A DNA stretch of 64,000 nucleotides, from assembly GCA_015057605.1 (NCBI GenBank), contig SVDX01000004.1, positions 52,894-116,893 of the forward strand, written 5' to 3'. A program made the translations under genes and the position numbers. This document shows positions 18,874 through 28,056 of the stretch, piece after piece. The stretch's first letter is position 1; every line of letters starts with the position of its first letter. The stretch comes from Lachnospira sp. (GTDB lineage Bacteria > Bacillota > Clostridia > Lachnospirales > Lachnospiraceae). The notes below the pieces were generated by a model. The model was not told where the DNA came from, did no database searches, and saw only the letters and a program-made list of their open reading frames with translations.

Positions 18874-19629
18874 TTATTCAATAAATCTTCCATCTTTAAT
18901 GGTAGTGATGACTCTTATATCGCGTAAATCCTCTAAATTAGCGTTCATTGGATTGTTATCTAAAATAATCATATCTGCAATTTTCCCAACCTCAATACTA
19001 CCCTTTAATCTGTCATCCTTACACATAGTCGCCGCATTTATAGTAACATTTTTCAATGCTTCATATACGGAAATGTTATGCAGTATTACATCTGCATAAA
19101 TTCTATCAAGCATATTTATTCTTTCACCATTGCATTCATATGCGCTACTTGTTTTAGGCTTTTCAAATACAAGCTTACATTTACGGTGTCGAAGTTCATA
19201 TCCTTTCACATTTTTAGCATCAGCATAAGCTATAATATCCGTTTGCAAAAGATCTGATGAAAATATTTTTCTATAAATTTCTTCATTATCAGTTCCAAAT
19301 TCTTCTTCCATAACCGTTGTAATCCCTGACTGCAAATACATTTTATCAGTCTTTTTTATAAGCTTATCTAAGGATATCTCTTCATCTTCAAAAAGAGAAT
19401 AGGCATATTTAAGATAACTGCCCCTCGTCATAATGAATGAAGGCATCAAAATGCACTTGTGCAAATTTATAAGCTCGCAATATCCACTTATTCTTGAATG
19501 AATTTTATCTCGGTCATCAATTGCTATGATTATTCCATCCTTAACATAAACCGCTAAATTCCTTGTGGATTTCGAAAAATCCGCCTGGCTCATTGTCAAA
19601 ATGTCACCACCAAAAAATAGTTTTTCCAT
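18874..19629 (-). CDS. Amidohydrolase-like protein lacking the catalytic barrel
   Basis: 251 residues against ~520-560 for YtcJ-type amidohydrolases. The N-terminal part (GGDILTM, AVYVKDGIIIAI, then CILMPSFI) and the C-terminal part (RIYADVILHNISVYEAL, TINAATM, KGSIEVGKIADMIILDNNP, TIKDGRFIE) match the two ends of that family, but the middle is missing. The HxH metal site after PGFID is also gone (PSFIMTRG). So it cannot be a normal metal-dependent hydrolase. The reading frame is intact and has an ATG 3 bases after the DUF1540 gene, suggesting a retained non-enzymatic role or recent decay. Confidence 0.7.
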   Translation of the reverse strand: MEKLFFGGDILTMSQADFSKSTRNLAVYVKDGIIIAIDDRDKIHSRISGYCELINLHKCILMPSFIMTRGSYLKYAYSLFEDEEISLDKLIKKTDKMYLQSGITTVMEEEFGTDNEEIYRKIFSSDLLQTDIIAYADAKNVKGYELRHRKCKLVFEKPKTSSAYECNGERINMLDRIYADVILHNISVYEALKNVTINAATMCKDDRLKGSIEVGKIADMIILDNNPMNANLEDLRDIRVITTIKDGRFIE

Positions 19630-19632
19630 AAA

Positions 19633-19944
19633 CTACTTTAATTTGAATGTTTCACAGCAAGTTTCATCTGAAACATTTGCTCTATTACCTGCAATACCTA
19701 CGTGCTTTGCGCTACATTTCTTATTAGCATTATACACACAGTTAACAGCGTCACAATTGATTGTAAGCTCTGGATTAGGATTATTAACTGCATTTACTGC
19801 ATTTTCCTTCGCTTTTACAAAAGAATCACATTCTGTTTCCTTTGAAGAATGTGATTCTCTTTTACCTACTGTAATTTCACTCTTACAGCAGCAATTATTT
19901 TCATTATACTTGCATGTGCATACACAGCATTCTAAATTTGTCAT
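19633..19944 (-). CDS. Cysteine-rich protein with two DUF1540 repeats
   Basis: 103 residues with 13 or more cysteines. Repeat 1 is CCVCTCKYNENNCCCKSEITVG...ECDSF; repeat 2 is CDAVNCVYNANKKCSAKHVGI...CCETF. This is the DUF1540 pattern of four spaced cysteines, which probably binds a metal; function is not established. The ATG follows a full AAGGAGG. The truncated amidohydrolase gene follows after 3 bases. Confidence 0.85.
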   Translation of the reverse strand: MTNLECCVCTCKYNENNCCCKSEITVGKRESHSSKETECDSFVKAKENAVNAVNNPNPELTINCDAVNCVYNANKKCSAKHVGIAGNRANVSDETCCETFKLK

Positions 19945-19994
19945 ATAAAGACCTCCTTTTTATTATTTCAAGGTCTATTATTGACATTTTTATA

Positions 19995-21608
19995 TTATTT
20001 ATACCTTATGTTTTTTAAACGTTCTTCAAGCTTTCCATAAGAAATTTTTAGCATTGGCGTAATTGGAACATCTTCTTCATTAATAAATTTTATGCCCAAT
20101 GGTTTTGCATAAATCACTAAATTTGCTTCACACAAGGCTATTATCTCTTTTTCTAACTTCTCATTTTTATCATTTTCATCAAAAACCGTTACAAATAGAA
20201 ATACGCCATAGCCTCTGGCTTCATGTTTTACTGGCACCGCATAGGCATCCTTTACCTTATTATGTGCCTTAACAACCTTTTCAACGCTCTCGGCAAAAAT
20301 CGAATGTCCGGAAACCTTTATAATTCTTCGTTCTCGACATTCATAAAAAATCAAACCATCCTTAAAGTAACCCATATCCTTTGTAGCAATCCATTCCTTA
20401 CCTTTATAAGAAACAAGCGGATGCTTATTCTTTTCACTGTCTATGGTGTATTTCATACTGTATGATGAGCTAATCCAGATTTCACCAAATTCGCCCTCTG
20501 CAGCCTCCTTTTGATTTTCATCATCGAAAATCATAACCTCAACCGTACCAAATGGTCGTCCCACTGATTTTTCTATAGTAGTATTGCGAGCATTAACAGA
20601 TATAGGACAACATTCTGACATACCATAGCCCATAGAAATGTATCCGTTGCCACCACATTTTTTAATAATATCATTAAAACGGTCTCTTACTTCCTCTTTT
20701 AGGTGGTCACCGCCGATAAAACCATGTCTAAACTCACTAAAATCAATACCTTTTTTAACATAACGTTTAAAACGTTCACATTCTAAAAGTCTTTCAATAA
20801 TAGTTGGAACAGCTGCAATAAATGTAGGACATTTCTTAGCAATAATTTTTGCCAAGGTGTCCATATGAAAAAATGGAACTAATACAGCCTTTCCTTTTGC
20901 AACAATTGGCAAATGAATGGCTACAGTAAGACCAAATATATGAAATGCCGGCAATACAGCCAACATACTAAGTCTATCTGGCAATGGCTTTTCAGTTTCG
21001 ATGCAATTAATTGCTGAGTTATTAAATGAGGCACTGCTATGAACAATTGCCTTACATTCTCCACTTGTACCGCCACTAAATATCATTACTGCATCGGCCA
21101 TATCATCTCGTGCGATTTGTATATCCTTTATCTCTTTACCTGCTTTTATAAAATTCCTGTAATTATTTCTTGCAAAATAATATGGAAATACCTTTTTTAA
21201 GCAAACAAACTTAAACATAAGCGGAAGACCTTTAAATATTGAAACAGCCACACTATCAAGTTCAATCTGCTTAAAGACCTTACTTACTATACTTGAGTAA
21301 AATACCATCTTACACTCTGTCATTTTTAGTTGAAGCTTTATCTCTTTTAACGGTGATTTGGGATTAAGCATTACAGCTACTGCTCCAATTTTATTAACCG
21401 CATATAATATATCCATCATATAAGGCGAATTAGGAAGGCATATACCTACCTTATCACCCGCTTTAATGCCCTTTGCCACAAGCGCATTTGCCACAGCATC
21501 AATATTTTTCCCAAACTCTATATAGCTTACTTCTTTGTTAAAATATTCATACGCTGGCATATCTCCACAGTTTTTAATATTATCCTCAACTATTTCATAT
21601 AAAGTCAT
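19995..21608 (-). CDS. AMP-forming acyl-CoA synthetase / ligase
   Basis: 537 residues, a complete ANL-superfamily adenylating enzyme. P-loop FSGGTSGECKAIVHS (about 175-190), the GYGMSECCPIS A5 motif, the WIATKDMGY motif with its ribose-binding Asp, the hinge ECRERRIIKVSGHSI, and the C-terminal catalytic Lys in TPMLKISYGKLEE. It should activate a carboxylic acid as acyl-AMP and transfer it to CoA or a carrier; the chain length cannot be told. Its stop is 50 bases upstream of the DUF1540 gene and its start lies 9 bases after the DUF1624 gene. Confidence 0.88.
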   Translation of the reverse strand: MTLYEIVEDNIKNCGDMPAYEYFNKEVSYIEFGKNIDAVANALVAKGIKAGDKVGICLPNSPYMMDILYAVNKIGAVAVMLNPKSPLKEIKLQLKMTECKMVFYSSIVSKVFKQIELDSVAVSIFKGLPLMFKFVCLKKVFPYYFARNNYRNFIKAGKEIKDIQIARDDMADAVMIFSGGTSGECKAIVHSSASFNNSAINCIETEKPLPDRLSMLAVLPAFHIFGLTVAIHLPIVAKGKAVLVPFFHMDTLAKIIAKKCPTFIAAVPTIIERLLECERFKRYVKKGIDFSEFRHGFIGGDHLKEEVRDRFNDIIKKCGGNGYISMGYGMSECCPISVNARNTTIEKSVGRPFGTVEVMIFDDENQKEAAEGEFGEIWISSSYSMKYTIDSEKNKHPLVSYKGKEWIATKDMGYFKDGLIFYECRERRIIKVSGHSIFAESVEKVVKAHNKVKDAYAVPVKHEARGYGVFLFVTVFDENDKNEKLEKEIIALCEANLVIYAKPLGIKFINEEDVPITPMLKISYGKLEERLKNIRYK

Positions 21609-21617
21609 TACATTATC

Positions 21618-22346
21618 CTACCTAAATATTATCATCAAAATTCCCATTACAATTGGCTGGTGTAATAAATATATCCAAATGGTATATCTACCCAAAAATG
21701 TTATAGGCTTACAAAAATCCTTATAGAAAAATCCTGGTATTCTTCCTTCTTTAAAATATTTGCCTACATAAGTACCTGTTATAAACAAAAATATCCATCT
21801 TAATAATGGAAAATAATCCCACGACATATATTTTCCACCATCAAAGCCCAAAACATAACCATATACTGTATCGTTCCATTCCTTTGGATAAATACTATTA
21901 TCAAGCACATAAATACATATAACAAAAAGTATAAAGCTTACAAGGATAGCCACAATGCCATCAAGCTTTACCAAAAACTTTTCAAGCAAACCATATATAA
22001 GCATCGCAGTACCCATAAAATGTATTATCCCAAAAAATATAAAACAATCTGCGAAATACGTAACTATACTTAAAAGTATCGAAAATATTATAGCCTTAAT
22101 TCCACGCTTAATATTGCTTCTTGAAAGTCGCGAAGATATACCTGATATAAATATCAGCGTTCCTGCACCAAAATCTCTTATAAAATCCGCATATTTAGTT
22201 ATAATAAACTGACATGCACTAACATCAAACAAATCGTATAAATCAAATAAAATGTGGTATACAACCACACCTATTATCAGTATTCCACGAATAGTATCTA
22301 ACAAATATATTCTATTTTTCAAATTAGCATTTTTATTCTTTTTCAT
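21618..22346 (-). CDS. DUF1624 (heparan-alpha-glucosaminide N-acetyltransferase-like) membrane protein
   Basis: 242 residues, about seven hydrophobic helices. The N-terminal RIYLLDTIRGILIIGVVVYH and GAGTLIFISGISSRLSRSN are typical of the DUF1624 / HGSNAT catalytic-domain family, which transfers acyl groups across the membrane. C-terminal FLGRYTIWIYLLHQPIVMG is the usual final helix. Adjacent to the acyl-CoA ligase, which could feed it an acyl donor; this link is inference. Confidence 0.85.
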   Translation of the reverse strand: MKKNKNANLKNRIYLLDTIRGILIIGVVVYHILFDLYDLFDVSACQFIITKYADFIRDFGAGTLIFISGISSRLSRSNIKRGIKAIIFSILLSIVTYFADCFIFFGIIHFMGTAMLIYGLLEKFLVKLDGIVAILVSFILFVICIYVLDNSIYPKEWNDTVYGYVLGFDGGKYMSWDYFPLLRWIFLFITGTYVGKYFKEGRIPGFFYKDFCKPITFLGRYTIWIYLLHQPIVMGILMIIFR

Positions 22347-22467
22347 AAAAACTCCATTATTTTACATTGCTATAATTCTATCACTTAGTTTCCCCTAAAT
22401 CAATATTATATCTTGCCAAAGATTAATATTAGGAGTAAAATTATTATAATACTTTTTGGAGGTAATT

Positions 22468-23532
22468 ATGAGCAAATCTAAGAAATACATCGCCTACGCA
22501 GGTACATATACATTGGGAAATTCAACAGGAATTCATAACTTTGACGTTGATGTAGCTGCTGGCAGGATAATACCAAAATGTGAAACACCAATTGATAATC
22601 CATCATATATTGCTGTTTCTTACAATGGTCAATTTTTATATTCCATCTCAGATGATGGTGTACATGCATATAAAATCACTAACAATGGTGATTTAGAATA
22701 TATCAACAGCTCAACAATAAAAGGTATGCGCGGTTGCCATATTTCTATTAACAAGGCTAATACACATTTATTTGTATCTGGCTATCATGATGGCAAGATT
22801 ACTGTAATGTCTATCAATGAAGACGGAAGCATCGGTTATATGACAGATGAGGTTTATCACAAGGGTATGGGGTCTATTGCTGATCGTAATTTCAGACCTC
22901 ATATAAGTTGTTCTGCGCTCACACCTGACGAAGAAATTCTTTGCGTATGTGACCTTGGAATCGATCAAGTCAAATTATACCAATTCAATGCAGAGCTTGG
23001 TAAGATCAAGCTTGTAGATGTTATAAGAACTCAATTAGAATCAGCACCAAGACAGATTCTTTTCAGTGCTGACGGTCGTTTTGCATATGTTGTATGCGAG
23101 CTTAAAAATGTTATTAATGTATATTCATATAACAAGGATTCAAAGACACGCTTTGAGTTAGTGCAGACAATATTTACTATACGTTCTGAACGCAAGAAAG
23201 CTAATACCGCTGCTGCCTGCATCACATTTTCACCTGATGGAGAATTTTTACTTTGTTCAAATGCAGGTGACAACAGCGTAACCATCTACAAGGTAAACAA
23301 AGAAACTGGTATGCTTCTACTCCGTTCTTCTTTACCTGTAAGTGGTGATTATCCAAAGGACATTGTATTCTTCCCAGATGGCAAACACTTCGTGTCACTA
23401 AATCATGAGGCTAATACAATAACAACCTTTACCATCAATTATGAACGAGCATTAATCGTAATGAACGGCCCTATCCTAAAGATAGACAAGCCGAATAATT
23501 TAGTATTTGTAGCGCTCCAACACGGCAATTGA
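22468..23532 (+). CDS. Beta-propeller lactonase family protein (6-phosphogluconolactonase-like)
   Basis: 354 residues from ATG 22468 with GGAGG 5 bases upstream; a TTG at 22456 is the longer reading and overlaps the ribosome site. Repeated blade motifs (PHISCSALTPDEEILCVCDLG, PRQILFSADGRFAYVVCEL, ACITFSPDGEFLLCSNAG, DIVFFPDGKHFVSLNHE) are those of the Pgl/YkgB seven-bladed lactonases. Substrate could be 6-phosphogluconolactone or another sugar lactone. Alone on the plus strand with its own terminator. Confidence 0.88.
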   Translation: MSKSKKYIAYAGTYTLGNSTGIHNFDVDVAAGRIIPKCETPIDNPSYIAVSYNGQFLYSISDDGVHAYKITNNGDLEYINSSTIKGMRGCHISINKANTHLFVSGYHDGKITVMSINEDGSIGYMTDEVYHKGMGSIADRNFRPHISCSALTPDEEILCVCDLGIDQVKLYQFNAELGKIKLVDVIRTQLESAPRQILFSADGRFAYVVCELKNVINVYSYNKDSKTRFELVQTIFTIRSERKKANTAAACITFSPDGEFLLCSNAGDNSVTIYKVNKETGMLLLRSSLPVSGDYPKDIVFFPDGKHFVSLNHEANTITTFTINYERALIVMNGPILKIDKPNNLVFVALQHGN

Positions 23533-23590
23533 AATGACGCTTTTGCTTACTGTGAAAGTCTTAAGTATTATTAAGTGATTATAAAAATCA

Positions 23591-23630
23591 AGCCGACCAT
23601 TCAAATTAAAATGAATGATCGGCTCTTTTT
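23591..23630 (+). terminator. Intrinsic terminator of the lactonase gene
   Basis: Stem AGCCGA.CATTCA pairing with TGAATG.TCGGCT (one mismatch each side), followed by CTTTTT at 23625-23630. It lies about 60 bases after the stop and faces the convergent Nudix gene. Confidence 0.8.
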
Positions 23631-23645
23631 AATTTCTTTTAAACT

Positions 23646-24158
23646 TTACTTATTTAATAAATAATCCTTTATAAGCAATAATGTCTTGTATTCACGCCTA
23701 TTCCAAGCCTGTTCACCTTCTTTTTCAAGCATTATTCTATTCTTGTCTAATGCTTCATCCACAGTATACAGCACTTGCTTAAATCCATATTTGCTTTCAT
23801 TTTCTGTATAGTTACATATTCCTTTTTCAGGATATACATCACAAAAATATAGACGACTAGTTTGATGCCATATCATAGGTTCGTGCACAGATAATCTCTT
23901 TTCTTCTATTTCTCCAAACGGTACTATTGTTTCTAAAATCACATCATATCCCGTTTCTTCCTTTACTTCACGTACCAATGCTGTATAGTCATCCTCTCCA
24001 CTATCAATTCCCCCACCTGGCAATTTAATTTCTCCAAGGCGATCTTCAATCATCAATAGCTTTCCATCAATAAAGATAATTCCTCTTACAGCAACTCGAC
24101 AAATTTCCTCTAAATCTGGCGAGTAATTTTTCTCGTCCATTATAAGTATTTTTTCCAT
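23646..24158 (-). CDS. Nudix hydrolase
   Basis: 170 residues from ATG 24158. The Nudix box is complete: GGGIDSGEDDYTALVREV followed by KEETGYD (G-x5-E-x7-REV-x-EE-x-G). Such enzymes hydrolyse nucleoside diphosphates linked to another group; the substrate is unknown. The frame stays open to a TTG at 24266 that overlaps the permease stop, but the extra 36 residues are Cys/Arg-rich and unlike the family, and GGTGG lies 9 bases before the ATG. Downstream of the ABC transporter. Confidence 0.88.
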   Translation of the reverse strand: MEKILIMDEKNYSPDLEEICRVAVRGIIFIDGKLLMIEDRLGEIKLPGGGIDSGEDDYTALVREVKEETGYDVILETIVPFGEIEEKRLSVHEPMIWHQTSRLYFCDVYPEKGICNYTENESKYGFKQVLYTVDEALDKNRIMLEKEGEQAWNRREYKTLLLIKDYLLNK

Positions 24159-24258
24159 AGTATCGTACCACCAAATTAATAAGTTTTGGAACCGCCGGTG
24201 TTTAAAAGGCGTGCGACAAGCAGTGCAAACGTCTATTCTTTCAAATGGACGTGGTTCC

Positions 24259-26712
24259 TTACTCAACCGCCTTTAGAGACTCCGTCATATTTATTTTATT
24301 TATCTGCTTTTTCATAAATGCATTTACGATAACTGCAAATAATATCGTAAAGAACAAGCCTAATACATAGCTTAATGGCTCAACTACATTTTTAAAGGTA
24401 AACTGGTCTATCGTAACCATCGTCATTACCACATAATGAAATGCTCTTCCTAAAGGAAGTCCTATAAAGCTTGCTATTATCGAAAGAACGAGATTTTCTC
24501 GAAGTACATAGCTTTCGGTTTCCTTAGGATAAAAGCCTAATACCTGTACTGTTGCTATCTCACGGCTTCTCTCAGCAATGTTTATGTTGGTAAGGTTATA
24601 TATTACAATAAATGCTAATGCTCCTGAGAAAAATACCACAAGCCAAATGATATAGTTAAGGCAACCAATAACATCATTTACTCCCTGTTTCATTGCATCG
24701 AGCCTTGTTATGCTGATTACGCCAGGTACTTCTATTAAGATTGTAGCCAGTTCTTTTGTATCTTCATTAGTATTAATATATGCTACATTGTCACTCCACT
24801 CGCCAAAGAGTTCTTCATAAGTTGATCTATCAATTATCACATAATTATTAATATGATTTTCAAATATGTTGCCAACCTTTAATTCATATTCCTTCATATC
24901 AGCATCTTTTATTGTAAATGTTTCACCAACAGACAAGTCAAATTTATCCGCTATTTTTTGATTTATTAGTGCTTCACCCTGCTTTGGCAACTCTATTTTT
25001 TCATCGCCATTGTATAAGTTCCAGTATTTTTTAAAATTTTCCTTTTCATTTATACTAATTAGGCTCACTGAGCTAAGTGTCGTCTTTCCTGTAACCTCTA
25101 CCGTCTGCTTGTTAGCAAAGTAATAATCCTTAACTTTAGAGAGCTCATTTAACTTATCTTTTAAATCTTTTGCAGACTTTGGTTCAAAAAACGCCTCCAT
25201 ACTGTAATCCTGGATATCTCCAAACTGAATACTTCCGATATGAATCATAGAATCTCTTACGCCAAATGCTGTTACCACAAGTCCTGCGCAACAGCTTATT
25301 CCAACAAGCATCATAAATAGTCTTTGTTTATATCTAAACATATTTCTTAGAGTAATTTTTTGTAAGAAAGACAGCCCTTTCCATAAAGGAGTTATTCTTT
25401 CAAGCAAAATCCTCTTGCCATTTTTAAGATTTCTTGGACGAATCATTTGCGCCGGAACTTCAACAAGTTCTTTTCTGCATGAAATAAATGCGCTACCAAG
25501 TATCGCCACTAATGATACAACAAGTGTAAGCAATGCAAGCATCGGATCAAAAATGTATATTAGTGGTGCGAAATCATATATTGCATTGTATGCAAGCCAG
25601 AATATTTCCGGCAAGCCCCATGTACAAAGAAAAAATCCTATAAACCAACCAATAAAAGTCGCGCTTCCTGAATACAATAAATATTTCATTGTAATTGCGC
25701 TATTTTTATAGCCCATCGCCTTTAATACGCCAATTTGCGTACGCTCTTCATCTACCATTCGAGACATAGTCGTAACACAAACCAAAAGAGCTATTACTAT
25801 AAAAAATATAGGAAAAATATTCGCAACTGCACTTATTATAGAACTGTCATTTTCAAAGCTTACGTATCCGACATTTTCAGCTCTTGTAAGCACATACACT
25901 GAAGGTTCTGCAAAGCCCATTTGCTGTGCCATATCCTCATTTAAACCTTTTTCACGCAAAATGTTACCATATCGTATGAGCGCACGCTCTTTTGCTAGGC
26001 TTAATACATTTTCTTCATATTTTTCAATTATGTCGTCATATTCTTCGCTATATATAGGCGCAGTTTCATTCAATGTAATATTTAATTCAGTAAATACATC
26101 CGAAGTAAAATTAGCCTCGGGCACATAAACAAATGAATCAAGACTTCCGTTGCCAATCTTTGTTGTTCCTCTGTCAAGGTTAATATATAAAGGCGAATCT
26201 ACAATACCAACTATTGTATATTCCTTTATGTCAAGCTGTTCTAATGTAGCAGTTTCATTATCATTAGACACAACAATGGTTTTGCCAATGTCTGCACGGC
26301 CAAAATCTTCACTGTCTACAAGACATTCATTATCCTTGCTTGGCATACGCCCTGTAACGAGCGACGGTATATTAATCTTTTTTGTAATAGCCATAACCTT
26401 ATAGGCTTTTTCATCATTTTTATAACGAATCAGCATATCAAGGCTCTTTGTAGCTTCTACGTCCTTTACTCCATCGAGCTTTTCAAAGCTTTCCACATCC
26501 TCGTTTCCAAAGCCTATAGTAGAAAAAATGCGATAATCATACATGTTCTGACGAACAAAATAATCATCACAGGTATTCACCATAGTTTTTTGTGTAATTT
26601 TAAGACCAGCAAAAAAGCCAGCACTTAAAGCCACAATAAGCATTAATGCAATGTATCGTCCGAGAAATGTTTTTATGCTTCTGTATGTCATTTTTACAAT
26701 AGAACGTTTCAT
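24259..26712 (-). CDS. ABC transporter permease, double FtsX type
   Basis: 817 residues from ATG 26712, two bases past the ATPase stop after overlap of its ribosome site; TTG 26736 is the longer option. One N-terminal helix (GRYIALMLIVALSAGFFAGL), a large extracytoplasmic domain (about 40-280), three helices of the first FtsX unit, a central helix (LFMMLVGISCCAGLVVTAFGV), a second extracytoplasmic domain (about 480-670), and three C-terminal helices. This is the layout of FtsX/MacB-like permeases that extrude peptides, lipids or act mechanically. Pairs with the ATPase just upstream. Confidence 0.9.
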   Translation of the reverse strand: MKRSIVKMTYRSIKTFLGRYIALMLIVALSAGFFAGLKITQKTMVNTCDDYFVRQNMYDYRIFSTIGFGNEDVESFEKLDGVKDVEATKSLDMLIRYKNDEKAYKVMAITKKINIPSLVTGRMPSKDNECLVDSEDFGRADIGKTIVVSNDNETATLEQLDIKEYTIVGIVDSPLYINLDRGTTKIGNGSLDSFVYVPEANFTSDVFTELNITLNETAPIYSEEYDDIIEKYEENVLSLAKERALIRYGNILREKGLNEDMAQQMGFAEPSVYVLTRAENVGYVSFENDSSIISAVANIFPIFFIVIALLVCVTTMSRMVDEERTQIGVLKAMGYKNSAITMKYLLYSGSATFIGWFIGFFLCTWGLPEIFWLAYNAIYDFAPLIYIFDPMLALLTLVVSLVAILGSAFISCRKELVEVPAQMIRPRNLKNGKRILLERITPLWKGLSFLQKITLRNMFRYKQRLFMMLVGISCCAGLVVTAFGVRDSMIHIGSIQFGDIQDYSMEAFFEPKSAKDLKDKLNELSKVKDYYFANKQTVEVTGKTTLSSVSLISINEKENFKKYWNLYNGDEKIELPKQGEALINQKIADKFDLSVGETFTIKDADMKEYELKVGNIFENHINNYVIIDRSTYEELFGEWSDNVAYINTNEDTKELATILIEVPGVISITRLDAMKQGVNDVIGCLNYIIWLVVFFSGALAFIVIYNLTNINIAERSREIATVQVLGFYPKETESYVLRENLVLSIIASFIGLPLGRAFHYVVMTMVTIDQFTFKNVVEPLSYVLGLFFTILFAVIVNAFMKKQINKINMTESLKAVE

Positions 26713-26716
26713 CACA

Positions 26717-27424
26717 TCACCACTCAATCTCTTCAATAGGTACTACATTATCATTTATCTCATTTGATAAAATTTTTCCGCTCTTGATGCGTATAATGCG
26801 GTTTGCCATAGGTGCTATTGCCTGATTATGAGTAATTGTAATTACCGTTGTATCATTTTCCTTAGCCAGATCGTATAAAAGCTTTAATACGTTTTTACCT
26901 GTAACATAATCAAGTGCTCCTGTAGGCTCATCACACAAAAGAAGTCTTGGATTCTTAGCCAATGCTCTTGCTATTGCAACACGCTGTTGTTCTCCACCAG
27001 ATAATTGTGCTGGAAAATTATTGGCGCGTTCTGCTAAACCTACCATCTCAAGTGCCTTTTTTGCAGGTATTGGATTCTTACAAAGCTGTGCTGCAATCTC
27101 AACATTTTCTAAAGCAGTAAGATTAGGTATAAGATTATAGAATTGGAACACAAATCCAACGTCATATCTTCTATAATCTACAAGTTCTCTTTTATTCAGA
27201 TTAGATATATTCTTACCATCAAAAAATATACTACCACTGCTTACAGTATCCATACCACCAAGCATATTTAAAAGTGTAGTTTTGCCAGCTCCTGACGAAC
27301 CGAGAAGTATACAAAACTCGCCTTTATCAACGCCAAAGCTAACATCTGATAACGCATCAAACTTCGCATCACCGCTACCATAGCTCTTTATTACATTCTT
27401 AAATTCAATATAATGCTCAGACAT
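26717..27424 (-). CDS. ABC transporter ATP-binding protein (MacB/LolD type)
   Basis: 235 residues. Walker [10 protein letters not shown], signature LSGGEQQR, Walker [13 protein letters not shown], switch ITITHN. The DEPTGALD sequence is characteristic of ATPases that serve FtsX-type permeases. Forms a two-gene unit with the permease that follows. No accessory membrane-fusion protein is seen. Confidence 0.95.
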   Translation of the reverse strand: MSEHYIEFKNVIKSYGSGDAKFDALSDVSFGVDKGEFCILLGSSGAGKTTLLNMLGGMDTVSSGSIFFDGKNISNLNKRELVDYRRYDVGFVFQFYNLIPNLTALENVEIAAQLCKNPIPAKKALEMVGLAERANNFPAQLSGGEQQRVAIARALAKNPRLLLCDEPTGALDYVTGKNVLKLLYDLAKENDTTVITITHNQAIAPMANRIIRIKSGKILSNEINDNVVPIEEIEW

Positions 27425-27474
27425 ATTTATCCTTCTTTCCTTAGTTATACAAGCACTATTATTACATACAATTG

Positions 27475-28014
27475 TTAAAATTGTGTTAAATCATACTCTG
27501 CAAGCTGTGCATTTTCAATTGAATAATGAAAAAATTCATCATTCGTAACATCATTAAAATATGTGTTAAGCACTCGGCACACCCCGCCATGACAAATAAC
27601 AAGCACATTTTTACCTGCGTATTTTTGCTTAACATCATCAATAAAGCCGTATACCCTGTATGCGACCTGCATCATCGACTCACCGTTTGGATACTTATAT
27701 GCAAAATGCTTTTTAGCCGCCAAATAATTCTCATCCTTACGGTCTACGCCTTCATAAATACCATAATTTTGTTCAATAATTCTTTCATCAATCACGGTAG
27801 GAATTTTGCATACCTTTGATACAATTTCACCAGTTTGAATGGCCCTTTTAAGTGGCGATGTAATGATTATATCAATCTTTTTTTCAGATACAAGCTTTGC
27901 TAATTCATAAGCCTGTTCTATTCCTTTATCAGTTAATTCAAGGTCTGTTAAACCACAGACCTTATTCATTGCATTCCATGGTGTCTGACCATGACGCGCT
28001 ATATATAGTTTCAT
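27475..28014 (-). CDS. Histidine phosphatase family protein (phosphoglycerate-mutase-like)
   Basis: 179 residues. N-terminal RHGQTPWN with the phospho-accepting His, SPLKRAIQTGE with the second Arg, EQNYGIYEG with the catalytic Glu, and the C-terminal ICHGGVCR with the second His: a complete active site. Could be a cofactor-dependent phosphoglycerate mutase relative, a cobalamin-pathway phosphatase or a broad sugar phosphatase; sequence alone does not decide. ATG with CGGAG upstream. Confidence 0.9.
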   Translation of the reverse strand: MKLYIARHGQTPWNAMNKVCGLTDLELTDKGIEQAYELAKLVSEKKIDIIITSPLKRAIQTGEIVSKVCKIPTVIDERIIEQNYGIYEGVDRKDENYLAAKKHFAYKYPNGESMMQVAYRVYGFIDDVKQKYAGKNVLVICHGGVCRVLNTYFNDVTNDEFFHYSIENAQLAEYDLTQF

Positions 28015-28056
28015 ATTTTTCTCCGTTTAGACATTGTTTCCATTGTGTAGTTATGG

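Noticed and set aside
24159..24266. N-terminal zinc-ribbon extension of the Nudix protein
   Set aside because: Only two Cys in CTAC, a TTG start inside the permease gene and a better ATG with a ribosome site at 24158.
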